IMG/VR virus record: IMGVR_UViG_3300031788_000131
Span: 1-20,280 of that record
Direction: 5' to 3' (one strand)
DNA length: 20,280 bases
Source of the DNA: a virus
The number at the start of each line of letters is the position of its first letter. The first letter of the stretch is position 1. Under the pieces are notes generated by a model. It was given only the letters and a program-made list of their open reading frames with translations, was not told where the DNA came from and made no database searches. The position numbers were made by a program, and so were the translations under genes. This document shows positions 1 to 7,815 of this stretch, one piece after another.

Positions 1-149
1 GCGTCCGAATTGCGTCCGAGCAGGGTGATGGTGACCGGCTTGCCTTCATTGTCGAGAAAGGGGAGGCCGCTCTTGGGGTTCAGGATGGGGAAGTCGACGC
101 CCGATTCGGACCGTGACCGCGTGTCGAACAGAGCGATATCAAAAGACAT
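1..149 (-). CDS. Phage tail gene following the tube protein, 5' part only (possible tail assembly chaperone)
   Basis: The frame opens with ATG at 149 and remains open to the window edge, giving 49 residues that begin MSFDIALFDTRSRSESGVDF. It starts 13 bases after the TGA of the second tube gene, and a purine-rich GAGGGGG lies about 9 bases before the ATG, so translation looks well supported. The pattern 'GVDFPILNP(K)SG...GKPVTITLLGRNSD' resembles the N-terminus of small phage tail proteins that sit between the tube gene and the tape measure gene in siphovirus-like genomes. That position is typical of the tail assembly chaperone, which coats the tape measure protein during tail assembly. Only the N-terminus is visible, so the chaperone role is inferred from position plus weak resemblance. 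The stop codon lies outside the window. Confidence 0.6.
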   Translation of the reverse strand, partial: MSFDIALFDTRSRSESGVDFPILNPKSGLPFLDNEGKPVTITLLGRNSD

Positions 150-162
150 CCCGGTGGCCCCC

Positions 163-1437
163 TCAGTAGCTGGTGCTGTCGATGACGGCGATCGTGGTCT
201 GGTCATACCAGCCGTTGCCGTCGCAACGCTCGAGCGCCATGAAGTTGAACGAGCGGCTGATGGCCTTGTCGGAATCCGTCTTCGTGGAGGAGGCCAGCTT
301 CACCCGGGGCAGGTTGATCGAGATGAACTCACCTGAATTGGGGTTGGGTGACGTTGTCATCGTGATGACGATCTGCACCTCGACCTCGTTCAGGAAATTG
401 GCCTGCAGAATGTCGTTCGCCATGAAGCAGGTCAGTGACCCGCGGACCGAGTTGGTGCCCTGGAAGATATCGGGAACGATTTCCGACCCGACCACCGGAT
501 CCGCTTGCATGTCGGCCTGAATTTGCAGCGACATGCTGGTAATATAGCCAAGCGGCACCCCGTTATAGGAGATCTGTCCCCCGGTGGCCGTCAGCGAGGT
601 GTCGGTGTCGACCGGCAGCGGCACGGTGTAGAGCTGGTTGCCGGAGGTGACCATATTCTGGCCGGTGACGGAGGCCGAGAAGGTGACAAAGCCGCTCGCC
701 GGAATCGTGAGCGAGATCTGGGTGACACGACAGCCGGTAAAGACCTGCGATCTTGCGATGTCCGAGTACCACTCCTCGAACGTGTAGGAGAGGAGCTGCT
801 GGTTGTTCGCCGGCATGATGAGCTTGAAACCCGGCACATAGACCGAGACGGCCGTCTGCGGATTGATTGTCGTGCTGTTCCAGGCCGGCAGCCCGCCATT
901 CAGGACGGCGACGTTGCCGCCCACGTTGAAGCCGACAATCTGGACGTTGCTGTTGTTATATTCGCTGATGTTTCCGGTCAGACCGGACACCCTGACGACG
1001 TCGCCGATCCGGAGACCGACAGCGGCGTAATTCACGGTCTGCGATGCCAGATCGATCATCTCCCATGGCGTGGTGCCGACCTGATAGGGTGGTGTGCCGC
1101 TATCGGCGCCAATCGAGCTGTCGGTGATGGCGGCGACCGAGCCCTGACCGGCCATCCAGCGCCAGCGGAACAGCCCCTCGAAGAACATCTTGTAGCTGGT
1201 CGGGCTGAGCTCTCCCGAGATGGTGCCGGACACCTGCCGCGGGCCGAGGCGCATGTCGCGCACCTGCTGGCTCGCAATGATCTCCTGGCTCTCGATGCTG
1301 CTGGCATTGAGGTTGAGATTGGCCGCGGTCCGCCGCAGCAGCTGGCCCACAGAGGTGCCGGCGACGCCAAAGGTGACCGTCTCCTCGGCCATGGTGACGA
1401 CCTTGTTGACGCCGCGAGCGTAAAGGCTTCCGGGCAT
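163..1437 (-). CDS. Phage tail tube protein, second copy (TTP2)
   Basis: A 424-aa protein clearly paralogous to the 426-aa tube protein at 5125-6405. N-terminal blocks align: LRRTAANLNLNASSIESQEI with MRRTSADFALVGSAITSDEI, and RLGPRQVSGTISGELSP with WLGPRSIKGQIAGDLSA, both followed by an FFEGL/LFEGL block. C-terminal blocks also align (FISINLPRVKL with FISIFLPVVKL, then F-x-F-x-ALE). The family is the all-beta phage tail tube group whose subunits stack as rings to form the DNA conduit. I chose ATG 1437 because AGGGG lies six bases upstream; the frame stays open to 1626, but that stretch runs through the end of the fibre gene. It follows the fibre gene after 79 bases, a large gap for this compact operon, and that gap carries the GGGGACCAA motif. 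It could be a second tube subunit, a specialised ring, or a decoration protein. Confidence 0.8.
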   Translation of the reverse strand: MPGSLYARGVNKVVTMAEETVTFGVAGTSVGQLLRRTAANLNLNASSIESQEIIASQQVRDMRLGPRQVSGTISGELSPTSYKMFFEGLFRWRWMAGQGSVAAITDSSIGADSGTPPYQVGTTPWEMIDLASQTVNYAAVGLRIGDVVRVSGLTGNISEYNNSNVQIVGFNVGGNVAVLNGGLPAWNSTTINPQTAVSVYVPGFKLIMPANNQQLLSYTFEEWYSDIARSQVFTGCRVTQISLTIPASGFVTFSASVTGQNMVTSGNQLYTVPLPVDTDTSLTATGGQISYNGVPLGYITSMSLQIQADMQADPVVGSEIVPDIFQGTNSVRGSLTCFMANDILQANFLNEVEVQIVITMTTSPNPNSGEFISINLPRVKLASSTKTDSDKAISRSFNFMALERCDGNGWYDQTTIAVIDSTSY

Positions 1438-1503
1438 GTGCATCCCCTGCTGGGTTCGGACCGCCAGCGGATGACGCCGGCTGCGCCCAAACAGGCACGC
1501 CGC

Positions 1504-1512
1504 TTGGTCCCC
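1504..1512 (-). promoter_or_regulatory. GGGGACCAA motif before the second tube gene
   Basis: Coding-strand GGGGACCAA, starting five bases after the TAG of the fibre gene and about 67 bases before the ATG of the second tube gene. The same word, in the same orientation, occurs at 8812-8820 and 12728-12736, with a one-base-shorter form at 10453-10460. Function is unknown. Confidence 0.4.
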
Positions 1513-1516
1513 GTGG

Positions 1517-4500
1517 CTACGGCACGCAGGCGGTGCTGCTGGCGACGATCTGTCCGCCGGAGGCGAAGCAGGCATAGGCAACGGGCGCGCCGCCGCCGCC
1601 GACGCCGACCGTGAGCGTGCCGGCAACCACCAGGTCGCCCGCGCCGTCGAGATCGGAGACCACGCTCCCGGACATCCCGCCGGCGCGTATGCGCATATGC
1701 GCGCTGCCCGGGAAGAACGCCGTCAGTTCGTTGTCGTTGATCCCGAAACCGTAACCGGTGGCGCCCGAGCCGTACAGGTCGATCAGCTCGGTGATGCGGT
1801 TGCCGAAGCCGATCGTGCTGCCCACCGTGAAGGTCCCGGCGGTGTTCAGATCCCCGGTGCTGTCGAGCAGCAGCAGGTTGGACCCGCCGATCTGGACGGC
1901 AATCGGGTAGGAGCCGTTGCTGCCGGCGATCTCGATGCCGCCGTTCAGGGTGGCGAGGCCGGTGAGGGTCGAGGACCCGGCGACCGTCAGGCCACCGGAG
2001 AAGCTTGCGGCAGCGCCGCCGATATTGCCGGAGACCCCCAGATTGCCGGAAGAGTCCAGCAAGAGCTGGTTTGTCGTGCCGTCGGCCGATTTCACCACGA
2101 CGGAATAGCTCCCGTCGGGGCCGGTGATGATGAGACCGGTGGCCAGCGAGGCCACTCCGGCGGCGGTGAGTCCGGTGAAAGTCCCGTTCGCGGCCTGGAA
2201 ATTCCCCGGGATGGTCATATTGCCCACCAGGTCGAGCAGCAGCTGATTCACCCCGGACCCGGCGACCTGGACCACGAACGGATAGCCGCTGTCGCTGCCA
2301 CGGACGATCAGGCCGCCGGTGAGGTCGAGCTTGCCGGAGGTGACGGTCACATTGCCGGTGACGTTGATGCCATTGGTGAACGCACCTGTGGCGCCCCCGA
2401 TGTTCCCGGCGACCGATAGGTTGCCGCTGCTGTCCGTCGTGGAGACGACGGTGCCTGCGTTGCCGCCGGACCGCACCCGGAACACCATGCCCCCCGGGAT
2501 GAAAGCCGTCATCTCGTTGGTGTTGATGCCGAAGCCGAGGCCCCCGGTGCCCGAGCTGTAGAGATCGAGCAGCTCGCCGAAGCGGCTGCCGAAAGTTTGG
2601 GTGCCGGCCGCCACGGTGAGGTTGCCGGCGATGTTCAGATCCCCGGTGCTGTCGAGCAGCAGCAGGTTGGACCCGCCGATCTGGACGGCAATCGGGTAGG
2701 AGCCGTCGCTGCCACGGATGATCAGGCCGCCGGCGAGGTCGAGATCGCCGGTGCCGTCGATGGAGGCGAGGCGCGCAGCCCACCGGGTGGTCGCGCCGTT
2801 CGAGGTGCTGGTCGGCTCGTTGTAGAAGCTGAACCCGCCCGTGCTGGTTTCATTGAAGAAATCGCCCTCCGAGCCGCCGGCGGTGAAGTTCCAGCCGATG
2901 GCGACATCCCCCGTATAGACCGGCATCCCGCCATTCAGGTTGCCGGTGATGTTGATGCCGGTGAACGAGTTCGAGGCTGTCGTGACACTGGCGGCGGAAA
3001 GGGTGCCGGTGACCGTCACGTTCCCGAGTGTGGTCGTCCCCGTTGCGCTGAGATTGCCGGTGGCATTGATGTTGTCCGCGGTCAGGCCGCCGGTCACGTA
3101 GGTCCCGGCGCCTCCCACCGTGATCTGGTGAGCGGGGTCGTTGATCCCGGCCCGGACATAGACGGACCCGAGTGCCACCGGGGCGGACACATAGGTGCTC
3201 GTGGCGTCGGTCATCACGAGGTAGTTGAGCCCGTTGAAAAGACCGGCATACGGGGTGCCGTAGCTGGCGCTGGTCCCAAGGATCAGGCCCGGCGCGCCGG
3301 GAAAGTCGATCATGAGCTGATTGCTGATGGTGGAGGCGCCGGTGATGACCAGCCCGCCGGCGACGGCGGTGATGTTGCCCTGCGCCTGGAATCCCCCGGC
3401 GATCGAAGCATTCCCGGCGGTGTCCAGGGCGAACTGGGTGACCAGGCTTCCGGACGGGTTGTTTTCGTGGACGAAGATCGGATAGTTCCCGCCCCCGGCG
3501 ACGGCGTTGAAGCCCCCGATCGTCAGGCCGCCGAGGATGGTGCTGATGGCGTTTCCGGCCTGGAGGTTTCCGGCGACGGCGGCATTCCCGGTGGTGTCCA
3601 GCACGAACTGGTTGATCAGAGTTCCGGACAGGTTGTTTTCACGGACGAAGATCGGGTAGTTCCCGCCCCCGGCGACGGCGTCGAAGCCGTTGATGACCAG
3701 GCCGCCGATGACCGATGAGAGGTTGCCCTGCGCCTGGAAACCTCCGGTGATGCTCATGTTGCCGCCCGTGTCGAGCAGCAGCTGGCTGAGACCACCCGAC
3801 TGTACGCGGAGGAAGTAGCCAGAGTCGCTGCCGGTGATCGCGACCCCGCCATCGGCATACACCTGAAAATTGTTCGCGCCCGCCGAATTCCCGACGTTGA
3901 ATGCGATGCCGTTGGTCATCTCGATATCGATGCCCACGCCGCCTGACCCGGTGGTCTGGCTGATATACAGCCCGGTATTGGCAAAATTCGCGAGCCAGAT
4001 GTCGCGCTGGAAGCCGGTTGTGTTGCCACCCTGGCCGGCGATGTAGAGGCCGGTGCCCACGGAGTGCGCGCCGAGCGAGAGGACCGAGAGACCGTTCAGG
4101 TTCGATGGCTGCGCCACCCCGGTGTTGTTGACGACGTCGAACTCGGTGCAGATGGAGCTCTTCACCGCCGGGTTGGTCTCGAGCGCGCAGACCTCGTTGG
4201 TGGTGAACAGGCTGGTCGGCTGGCCGAGCCAGGTGATCGGCGCCGCCCCGGTCCCGGCCTGGTAGGTGGCTGGCGGAATTTGCCCGGCGGCGCTGTCGCC
4301 GCTGCCCAGGGCGGTCCAGCCGGCGACGGTGATCGACGCGCCGTTCGATGCAAAGCCGGTGATGTAGGAGCCGAAATTCCGCGAGCTGGCGTCGATGGAA
4401 TTGGTCAGCACATACATGCCGGCCTGCAGCTTGCCCATCTGCGATGACGACAGCGGCTGTGCCGGGTAGACGTGAGTGGCGTCATAGGTCGGTCCGGTGA

Positions 4501-5125
4501 GCGTGACCGGAGCCACATGGGAATCGTTGAGCAGGTACAACGCCGCGGAATCGAAGGACCCGTACGACGCGAGTGCGGGCAGCCCGGAGCCGCAGCCGCC
4601 ATTGATGCCGGCATATTGCGACAGACCGCTGCCCGCGGCGGCGATGGCGCCGTCGAGGATCACCGACAGCCCGACACCCAGATCCTCGCACCCCATCGCG
4701 CCGCCGCGTATCGCCATGGCGCCGTTCGGAATGACCAGGCCGGTATTGGGAAAATCGTTGCCTGGCGGGTTGCCGGTGAGCAGCACGCCGCTGACCGTCA
4801 GATCGGGCATGGTCACGTTGCCGGTGAAAACCGGGTTCGCAAGCGGCGCGTAGAGCGACAGGTTGGGCGCACTGAGCCCCGTGATGTCGGACGCGGAGAG
4901 CTGGCGCCAGGTCGGTGGCCCGGTTCCGTAAAGCGGCCCGGCGAGAACCAGGCTGGCGCTGATGGACCCCGGATAGTCCAGCTTGGACGCCATGAAGGCC
5001 ATCCACTGCTCGAAAGTCCAGACCTCCTTGTAGCTAAGCGTGGGTGTGGTCTGGGCCAAGGACGGAGCGACGGCGAGCCCCATCAGCAAGGCCGCGACCG
5101 CCAGGCGCCGAAGCAGCGTGACCAT
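1517..5125 (-). CDS. Large repeat-built tail fibre protein with a Sec signal peptide
   Basis: A 1202-aa protein. Residues 1-24 form a classical signal peptide: basic MVTLLRR, hydrophobic LAVAALLMGLAVAP, then SLA before Q25. The start is set by AGGAG seven bases upstream of ATG 5125, overlapping the previous TGA (TGATG); a longer frame to 5167 runs inside the tube gene. Residues 90-105 (LYAPLANPVFTGNVTM) match the 'ANPxFTGxVT' repeat common in phage tail fibres. From residue 426 onward there are at least seven copies of a module of the form GGLxIxGSDGxYPIxVQ...LLLDxxGNLxVAGN. Six cysteines occur, two of them (C313/C326 and C1186/C1200) closely spaced pairs. No C-terminal self-cleaving chaperone is recognised. 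Likely role: receptor-binding or tail-decorating fibre. A cleavable export signal is unexpected for a virion part assembled in the cytoplasm, so surface display is an alternative. Confidence 0.75.
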   Translation of the reverse strand: MVTLLRRLAVAALLMGLAVAPSLAQTTPTLSYKEVWTFEQWMAFMASKLDYPGSISASLVLAGPLYGTGPPTWRQLSASDITGLSAPNLSLYAPLANPVFTGNVTMPDLTVSGVLLTGNPPGNDFPNTGLVIPNGAMAIRGGAMGCEDLGVGLSVILDGAIAAAGSGLSQYAGINGGCGSGLPALASYGSFDSAALYLLNDSHVAPVTLTGPTYDATHVYPAQPLSSSQMGKLQAGMYVLTNSIDASSRNFGSYITGFASNGASITVAGWTALGSGDSAAGQIPPATYQAGTGAAPITWLGQPTSLFTTNEVCALETNPAVKSSICTEFDVVNNTGVAQPSNLNGLSVLSLGAHSVGTGLYIAGQGGNTTGFQRDIWLANFANTGLYISQTTGSGGVGIDIEMTNGIAFNVGNSAGANNFQVYADGGVAITGSDSGYFLRVQSGGLSQLLLDTGGNMSITGGFQAQGNLSSVIGGLVINGFDAVAGGGNYPIFVRENNLSGTLINQFVLDTTGNAAVAGNLQAGNAISTILGGLTIGGFNAVAGGGNYPIFVHENNPSGSLVTQFALDTAGNASIAGGFQAQGNITAVAGGLVITGASTISNQLMIDFPGAPGLILGTSASYGTPYAGLFNGLNYLVMTDATSTYVSAPVALGSVYVRAGINDPAHQITVGGAGTYVTGGLTADNINATGNLSATGTTTLGNVTVTGTLSAASVTTASNSFTGINITGNLNGGMPVYTGDVAIGWNFTAGGSEGDFFNETSTGGFSFYNEPTSTSNGATTRWAARLASIDGTGDLDLAGGLIIRGSDGSYPIAVQIGGSNLLLLDSTGDLNIAGNLTVAAGTQTFGSRFGELLDLYSSGTGGLGFGINTNEMTAFIPGGMVFRVRSGGNAGTVVSTTDSSGNLSVAGNIGGATGAFTNGINVTGNVTVTSGKLDLTGGLIVRGSDSGYPFVVQVAGSGVNQLLLDLVGNMTIPGNFQAANGTFTGLTAAGVASLATGLIITGPDGSYSVVVKSADGTTNQLLLDSSGNLGVSGNIGGAAASFSGGLTVAGSSTLTGLATLNGGIEIAGSNGSYPIAVQIGGSNLLLLDSTGDLNTAGTFTVGSTIGFGNRITELIDLYGSGATGYGFGINDNELTAFFPGSAHMRIRAGGMSGSVVSDLDGAGDLVVAGTLTVGVGGGGAPVAYACFASGGQIVASSTACVP
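1843..1917 (-). repeat. 75-base perfect direct repeat, copy A (in fibre gene)
   Basis: These 75 bases read identically to 2632-2706, offset by 789 bases (263 codons, in frame). They encode the module core SYPIAVQIGGSNLLLLDSTG and flanks. Perfect identity, against looser matching of the other modules, indicates a recent duplication or gene conversion. Confidence 0.85.
2632..2706 (-). repeat. 75-base perfect direct repeat, copy B (in fibre gene)
   Basis: Partner of 1843-1917. Protein similarity continues beyond the identical stretch (GINTNEMTAFIPGG against GINDNELTAFFPGS), so the duplicated protein unit is about 105 residues long. Recombination between the copies would delete 263 residues in frame. 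Confidence 0.85.
3356..3850 (-). repeat. Three tandem fibre modules of about 60 residues
   Basis: Residues about 426-590 of the fibre contain three consecutive units beginning GGVAITGSDSGYF, GGLVINGFDAVAGGGNYP and GGLTIGGFNAVAGGGNYP. The last two are strongly similar at DNA level too, with a period near 180 bases. Each unit carries a LLLD/FVLD/FALD strand followed by GNxxxxG. Such units would be expected to stack as a beta-rich shaft. Confidence 0.8.
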
Positions 5126-6405
5126 CAGAAAGCTCCTGTACCAAACCCCGACACGCCGAACACCCAACCGCCGGCGGGCGCCGCCATGGTGCTCGGCCCG
5201 AGACTGTCCTGTATGACGATGGTGGACCCATCGAGGGTCGGGTCGGTTGTTTGCTCAAGCGCCTGGAAGGTGAAGGTCTGCACGATCGCGGTGGCGGAAT
5301 CGCTTGTGTTGCCGGTCAGCAGCTTCACCACCGGCAGGAAGATGGAGATGAAGTCGGCGCCCGGCGACGTGCTGTCGGTGAGCAGCAGCGAGATCTGGAA
5401 CGTGTTCTCGGCCAGCATGTCGCTGACCATCTGGTCGTTGCTGATCATCAGGATCGACAGCGAACCGGTCACCCGCAGCCGGCCCTGCAGGATCGTATCG
5501 AGCGTATTGGAGGCGCAGTTGGCGTCGGCGTTGGTCTCGGCGGCGATGCCGAGCGCGAACGACGTGATATAGCCGATGCGCTCCCCGTTCAGCATCAGCA
5601 CGCCGCCACAGGCCATCAGCGGCGGCGACGTGGTGATCTGGGCCGGAACCCCATAGAGGGGGTAGACCGCCTGGACCATGGTCTGGCCGGTCAGGGTGGC
5701 GACGAAGGTCGCGATCCCGCTGGCGGACGCGGTGATGGTCAGCCCGTCGACCACGCAACCGGCGAACCGCTCGACCACGTCGCGGTCGAGAAACTGGTCC
5801 TCGATCGTGTAGGTGAATTTCTGCAGCCCGGTGGCGGGCATGAAGCATTTGGCGCCGACCACGGCGACGATGTCGGGGCTCGCGCCGGCGGCGAAGACGA
5901 CCGCCGAGTTGTAGAGGTTGAGCTGGGTGGCGAACGCGGTGGTGGTGATGAAATCGATCGCGTTGTCGGCGGAAGCGTCCCCGCCGACGCCATTCAATCT
6001 CACGATATCCCCGCCGCGGAAGCCTGCCGCCACCAGGTCCTGGCCGGGCACCGCGAGGATCGACAGGCCGAGATCCTGGGTGAGCGTGGCACCGGGGAGC
6101 GGAGTGAGGGTGGTGCCGGCCGTGAACGGACTGCGCAGCAGGCCCTCGAACAGCATGGTGCAGCTGCCGGCCGAGAGGTCACCGGCGATCTGGCCCTTGA
6201 TGCTGCGCGGTCCGAGCCAGAAATTCGCCACCTGGTTCGAAGGGCGTATCTCGTCGGAGGTGATGGCGCTGCCCACCAGCGCGAAATCGGCCGAGGTGCG
6301 GCGCATCATCTGCCCGGGGCCGGCGGAATCGATGCCCGGGGTGGTTTCGGGCGCCATGACGACAACGCGGTGGCCGCCGATGGCCGCACCACCGTACTCG
6401 CTCAA
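5125..6405 (-). CDS. Phage tail tube protein, first copy (TTP1)
   Basis: A 426-aa predicted all-beta protein, placed directly after the tail terminator gene as in siphovirus-like gene orders, and paralogous to the protein at 163-1437. Tube proteins polymerise as stacked rings around the tape measure protein. The start is a TTG at 6405 overlapping the previous stop (TTGA). The TTG start is supported because its N-terminus (HRVVVMAPETTPG...GQMMRR) aligns with the paralogue (NKVVTMAEETVTFG...GQLLRR); an ATG start at 6357 would remove half of this matched region and has no visible Shine-Dalgarno sequence. The C-terminus ends in glycine-rich GGWVFGVSGFGTGAF, absent from the paralogue. A weak coupled TTG start could mean tightly controlled synthesis. 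Confidence 0.8.
   Translation of the reverse strand: MSEYGGAAIGGHRVVVMAPETTPGIDSAGPGQMMRRTSADFALVGSAITSDEIRPSNQVANFWLGPRSIKGQIAGDLSAGSCTMLFEGLLRSPFTAGTTLTPLPGATLTQDLGLSILAVPGQDLVAAGFRGGDIVRLNGVGGDASADNAIDFITTTAFATQLNLYNSAVVFAAGASPDIVAVVGAKCFMPATGLQKFTYTIEDQFLDRDVVERFAGCVVDGLTITASASGIATFVATLTGQTMVQAVYPLYGVPAQITTSPPLMACGGVLMLNGERIGYITSFALGIAAETNADANCASNTLDTILQGRLRVTGSLSILMISNDQMVSDMLAENTFQISLLLTDSTSPGADFISIFLPVVKLLTGNTSDSATAIVQTFTFQALEQTTDPTLDGSTIVIQDSLGPSTMAAPAGGWVFGVSGFGTGAF
5133..5137 (-). promoter_or_regulatory. Shine-Dalgarno AGGAG for the fibre gene
   Basis: Coding-strand ACAGGAG ends seven bases before ATG 5125. It is one of the strongest ribosome-binding sites in the window, decides the fibre start, and lies inside the end of the first tube gene, whose TGA shares a base with the fibre ATG. 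Confidence 0.75.
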
Positions 6406-6809
6406 GGGTCGGTCGCGAAGAAGCTGATGGAGATGGGGACGGTGAGCCAGGCACCGTCGGGGATGGCCGGCAACGCGCTGGCGACCAGGATCGAGATGAA
6501 CTGCCCGCCCGGCGTGGTCAGGGTGCGTCCGCGCGGGAACAGGGCGACGACCTGTTCGGCGATCGCCGAGGCCCCGTTTCTGCCCTCCGCCGCATCGACG
6601 CGCAGGCTGACCATGTAGGACCCGCTCTCCTGCATCACGCAGTTCGCCCCGGGGCCGGTGGGCACGCGGCTATAGGCGGCGAGCTTGGTCATGACGTAGG
6701 GGCGACCTTCGACCGGCGTGTAGGGATCGCCTTCGGTGACGATGTCGCCGTTGGCCGCGAACGTGCTGAAGGCGAGGTCGAAGGCATTCCAGATCTGGTC
6801 GTAGCTCAT
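6402..6809 (-). CDS. Tail terminator-like protein (DUF4128-type)
   Basis: A 135-aa protein beginning MSYDQIWNAFDLAFSTFA. The layout fits the small phage tail-terminator family often labelled DUF4128: an N-terminal helix, a central ESGSYMVSLRVDAAEGRNGA segment, an A-x-I-A-x-x-V-x-x-L-F-P-R-G helix, and a C-terminal W-L-T-V-P-I-S-I-S-F-F strand. Terminators cap the tail tube and contact the neck. It overlaps the HK97-gp10-like gene by four bases (ATGA), and the tube gene overlaps its stop (TTGA). The order gp10-like, terminator, tube is standard in long-tailed phages and supports the assignment. Confidence 0.72.
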   Translation of the reverse strand: MSYDQIWNAFDLAFSTFAANGDIVTEGDPYTPVEGRPYVMTKLAAYSRVPTGPGANCVMQESGSYMVSLRVDAAEGRNGASAIAEQVVALFPRGRTLTTPGGQFISILVASALPAIPDGAWLTVPISISFFATDP

Positions 6810-7228
6810 CCCTGGCCGGCCACGATGCGGGCGGTCGCATTGGCGGCGATGGCGGGCATCTCGGCGACCGTCTGCTCTATCATGTATTTGCCGTTCTGGT
6901 TGTAATGACGCCCCAGACTGTCGGTCCCGGTAAAGCCCCAGTTGACGCGCGGCGCGTAGACAACGGGATTGCCAATGATGATCTGATCGCCCACCTCGAA
7001 TTTTGCGATCACGTCCTGCGAGTTGACGTTTCCGTCGATGGTGTCGGCCGCGCCCTGCAGCATGATGGTCCAGTTGGCGCGCAGGTTCCCGGTGACCACG
7101 GGGGTGAGTTCCTTGACGCGCGCCAGCGCGTCGGTGGCGGTGGCCATCATGGCGGCGTTGGCGTCGGCCTTCGCCTTTGCGACCCAGCGCTCGACCTGGA
7201 CCTGGAACGGATCGCGTGTGCCGCTCAT
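6806..7228 (-). CDS. HK97-gp10-like neck/tail completion protein
   Basis: A 140-aa protein with the hallmark order of this family: a long N-terminal helix (residues about 5-35), then K-E-L-T-P-V-V-T-G-N-L-R-A-N-W, equivalent to the family's 'TPvdTGxLraSW', and later N-P-V-V-Y-A-P-R-V-N-W-G-F, equivalent to 'vyAxyvEyG'. These proteins complete the neck or tail interface after DNA packaging. The start is ATG 7228, which overlaps the previous TGA as ATGA; the frame is open to 7327, but the extra residues are arginine-rich and lie inside the preceding gene. Confidence 0.78.
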   Translation of the reverse strand: MSGTRDPFQVQVERWVAKAKADANAAMMATATDALARVKELTPVVTGNLRANWTIMLQGAADTIDGNVNSQDVIAKFEVGDQIIIGNPVVYAPRVNWGFTGTDSLGRHYNQNGKYMIEQTVAEMPAIAANATARIVAGQG

Positions 7229-7815
7229 CGCGCCAGCGCCCGCCAGGAGACGATCTGGTCCTGGACGTAGTTGGGCGAGGCGCTGATCAGCGTGCGCTCG
7301 ACGCCATCGGGCAGGATCAGCTTCCACGGCAGCTTCGGGTTGAAGCCGTCGAGCGCGGGCATGACGACGTTCATGTCGCCGACGATGATGAGCTGGCCGT
7401 CGATCAGGTTGAGGGGGAAGGAGCTCACCACGGCCCAGGTGTTGATGTCAGCCGACCAGGTGGGCAGCACGGGATCACCCGAACTGCCGGTTCCGGTGAA
7501 AGGCGGGGAGAAGCTGATGGCATCGAAACCGGCATTGTTGGCGGTGTTCGGTCGCGACCGGACCTGTGTGGTGACGGTCAGCGACTGGCCGTCCACCAGG
7601 AGGATGTCGCCGGCGAGGATGACCCCGAAGGCCGAACTGGCATTGATGGAGAGCGCCGTCGCACCGGGCGCGAGCGGCGTCGCGAGGACCGGATTGACGA
7701 AGGTGGGCGGGTTGGGCATCTGCGGCGAGCCGGTCCGGGTGACGGCGCGCAGCACCACCTCGGTGCCGCGGCGGCGGATCGCGGCGGCGACCTGGAGCTG
7801 CAGGCGCCCGTTCAT
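7225..7815 (-). CDS. Head closure / head-tail joining protein with an inserted beta-rich segment
   Basis: A 196-aa protein lying between the connector and the gp10-like gene, where head closure (stopper) proteins are encoded. The opening MNGRLQLQVAAAIRRRGTEV and the ending (WKLILPDGVERTL, then a terminal strand ending SWRALAR) resemble small head-closure beta barrels. Those are usually nearer 100-120 residues. Residues about 35-115, containing PLAPGATALSINASSAFG and ILAGDILLVDGQSLTVTTQV, look like an additional beta-rich domain set into the barrel. Overlaps are ATGA on both sides. The assignment rests on position plus weak pattern match; 'neck protein of unknown type' is the fallback. Confidence 0.6.
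   Translation of the reverse strand: MNGRLQLQVAAAIRRRGTEVVLRAVTRTGSPQMPNPPTFVNPVLATPLAPGATALSINASSAFGVILAGDILLVDGQSLTVTTQVRSRPNTANNAGFDAISFSPPFTGTGSSGDPVLPTWSADINTWAVVSSFPLNLIDGQLIIVGDMNVVMPALDGFNPKLPWKLILPDGVERTLISASPNYVQDQIVSWRALAR

Noticed and set aside
505-1614. Long plus-strand ORFs across the window (also 2597-3718, 11562-12869, 13886-15547, 15650-17539)
   Set aside because: They are mirror frames of GC-rich minus-strand genes, rich in Arg/Gly/Asp/His, without family patterns or ribosome-binding sites.
1056-2783. 575-aa minus-strand ORF rich in R, H and Q
   Set aside because: It is a shadow frame of the fibre gene; the fibre frame has the coherent repeats and signal peptide.
1826-3850. 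Fibre repeats as a CRISPR array or diversity-generating template
   Set aside because: Repeats are in-frame protein modules, spacing is not array-like, and no cas gene or reverse transcriptase is present.
5168-5258. Small ORF 5034-5258 upstream of the fibre start
   Set aside because: It lies out of frame inside the first tube gene and lacks a ribosome-binding site.
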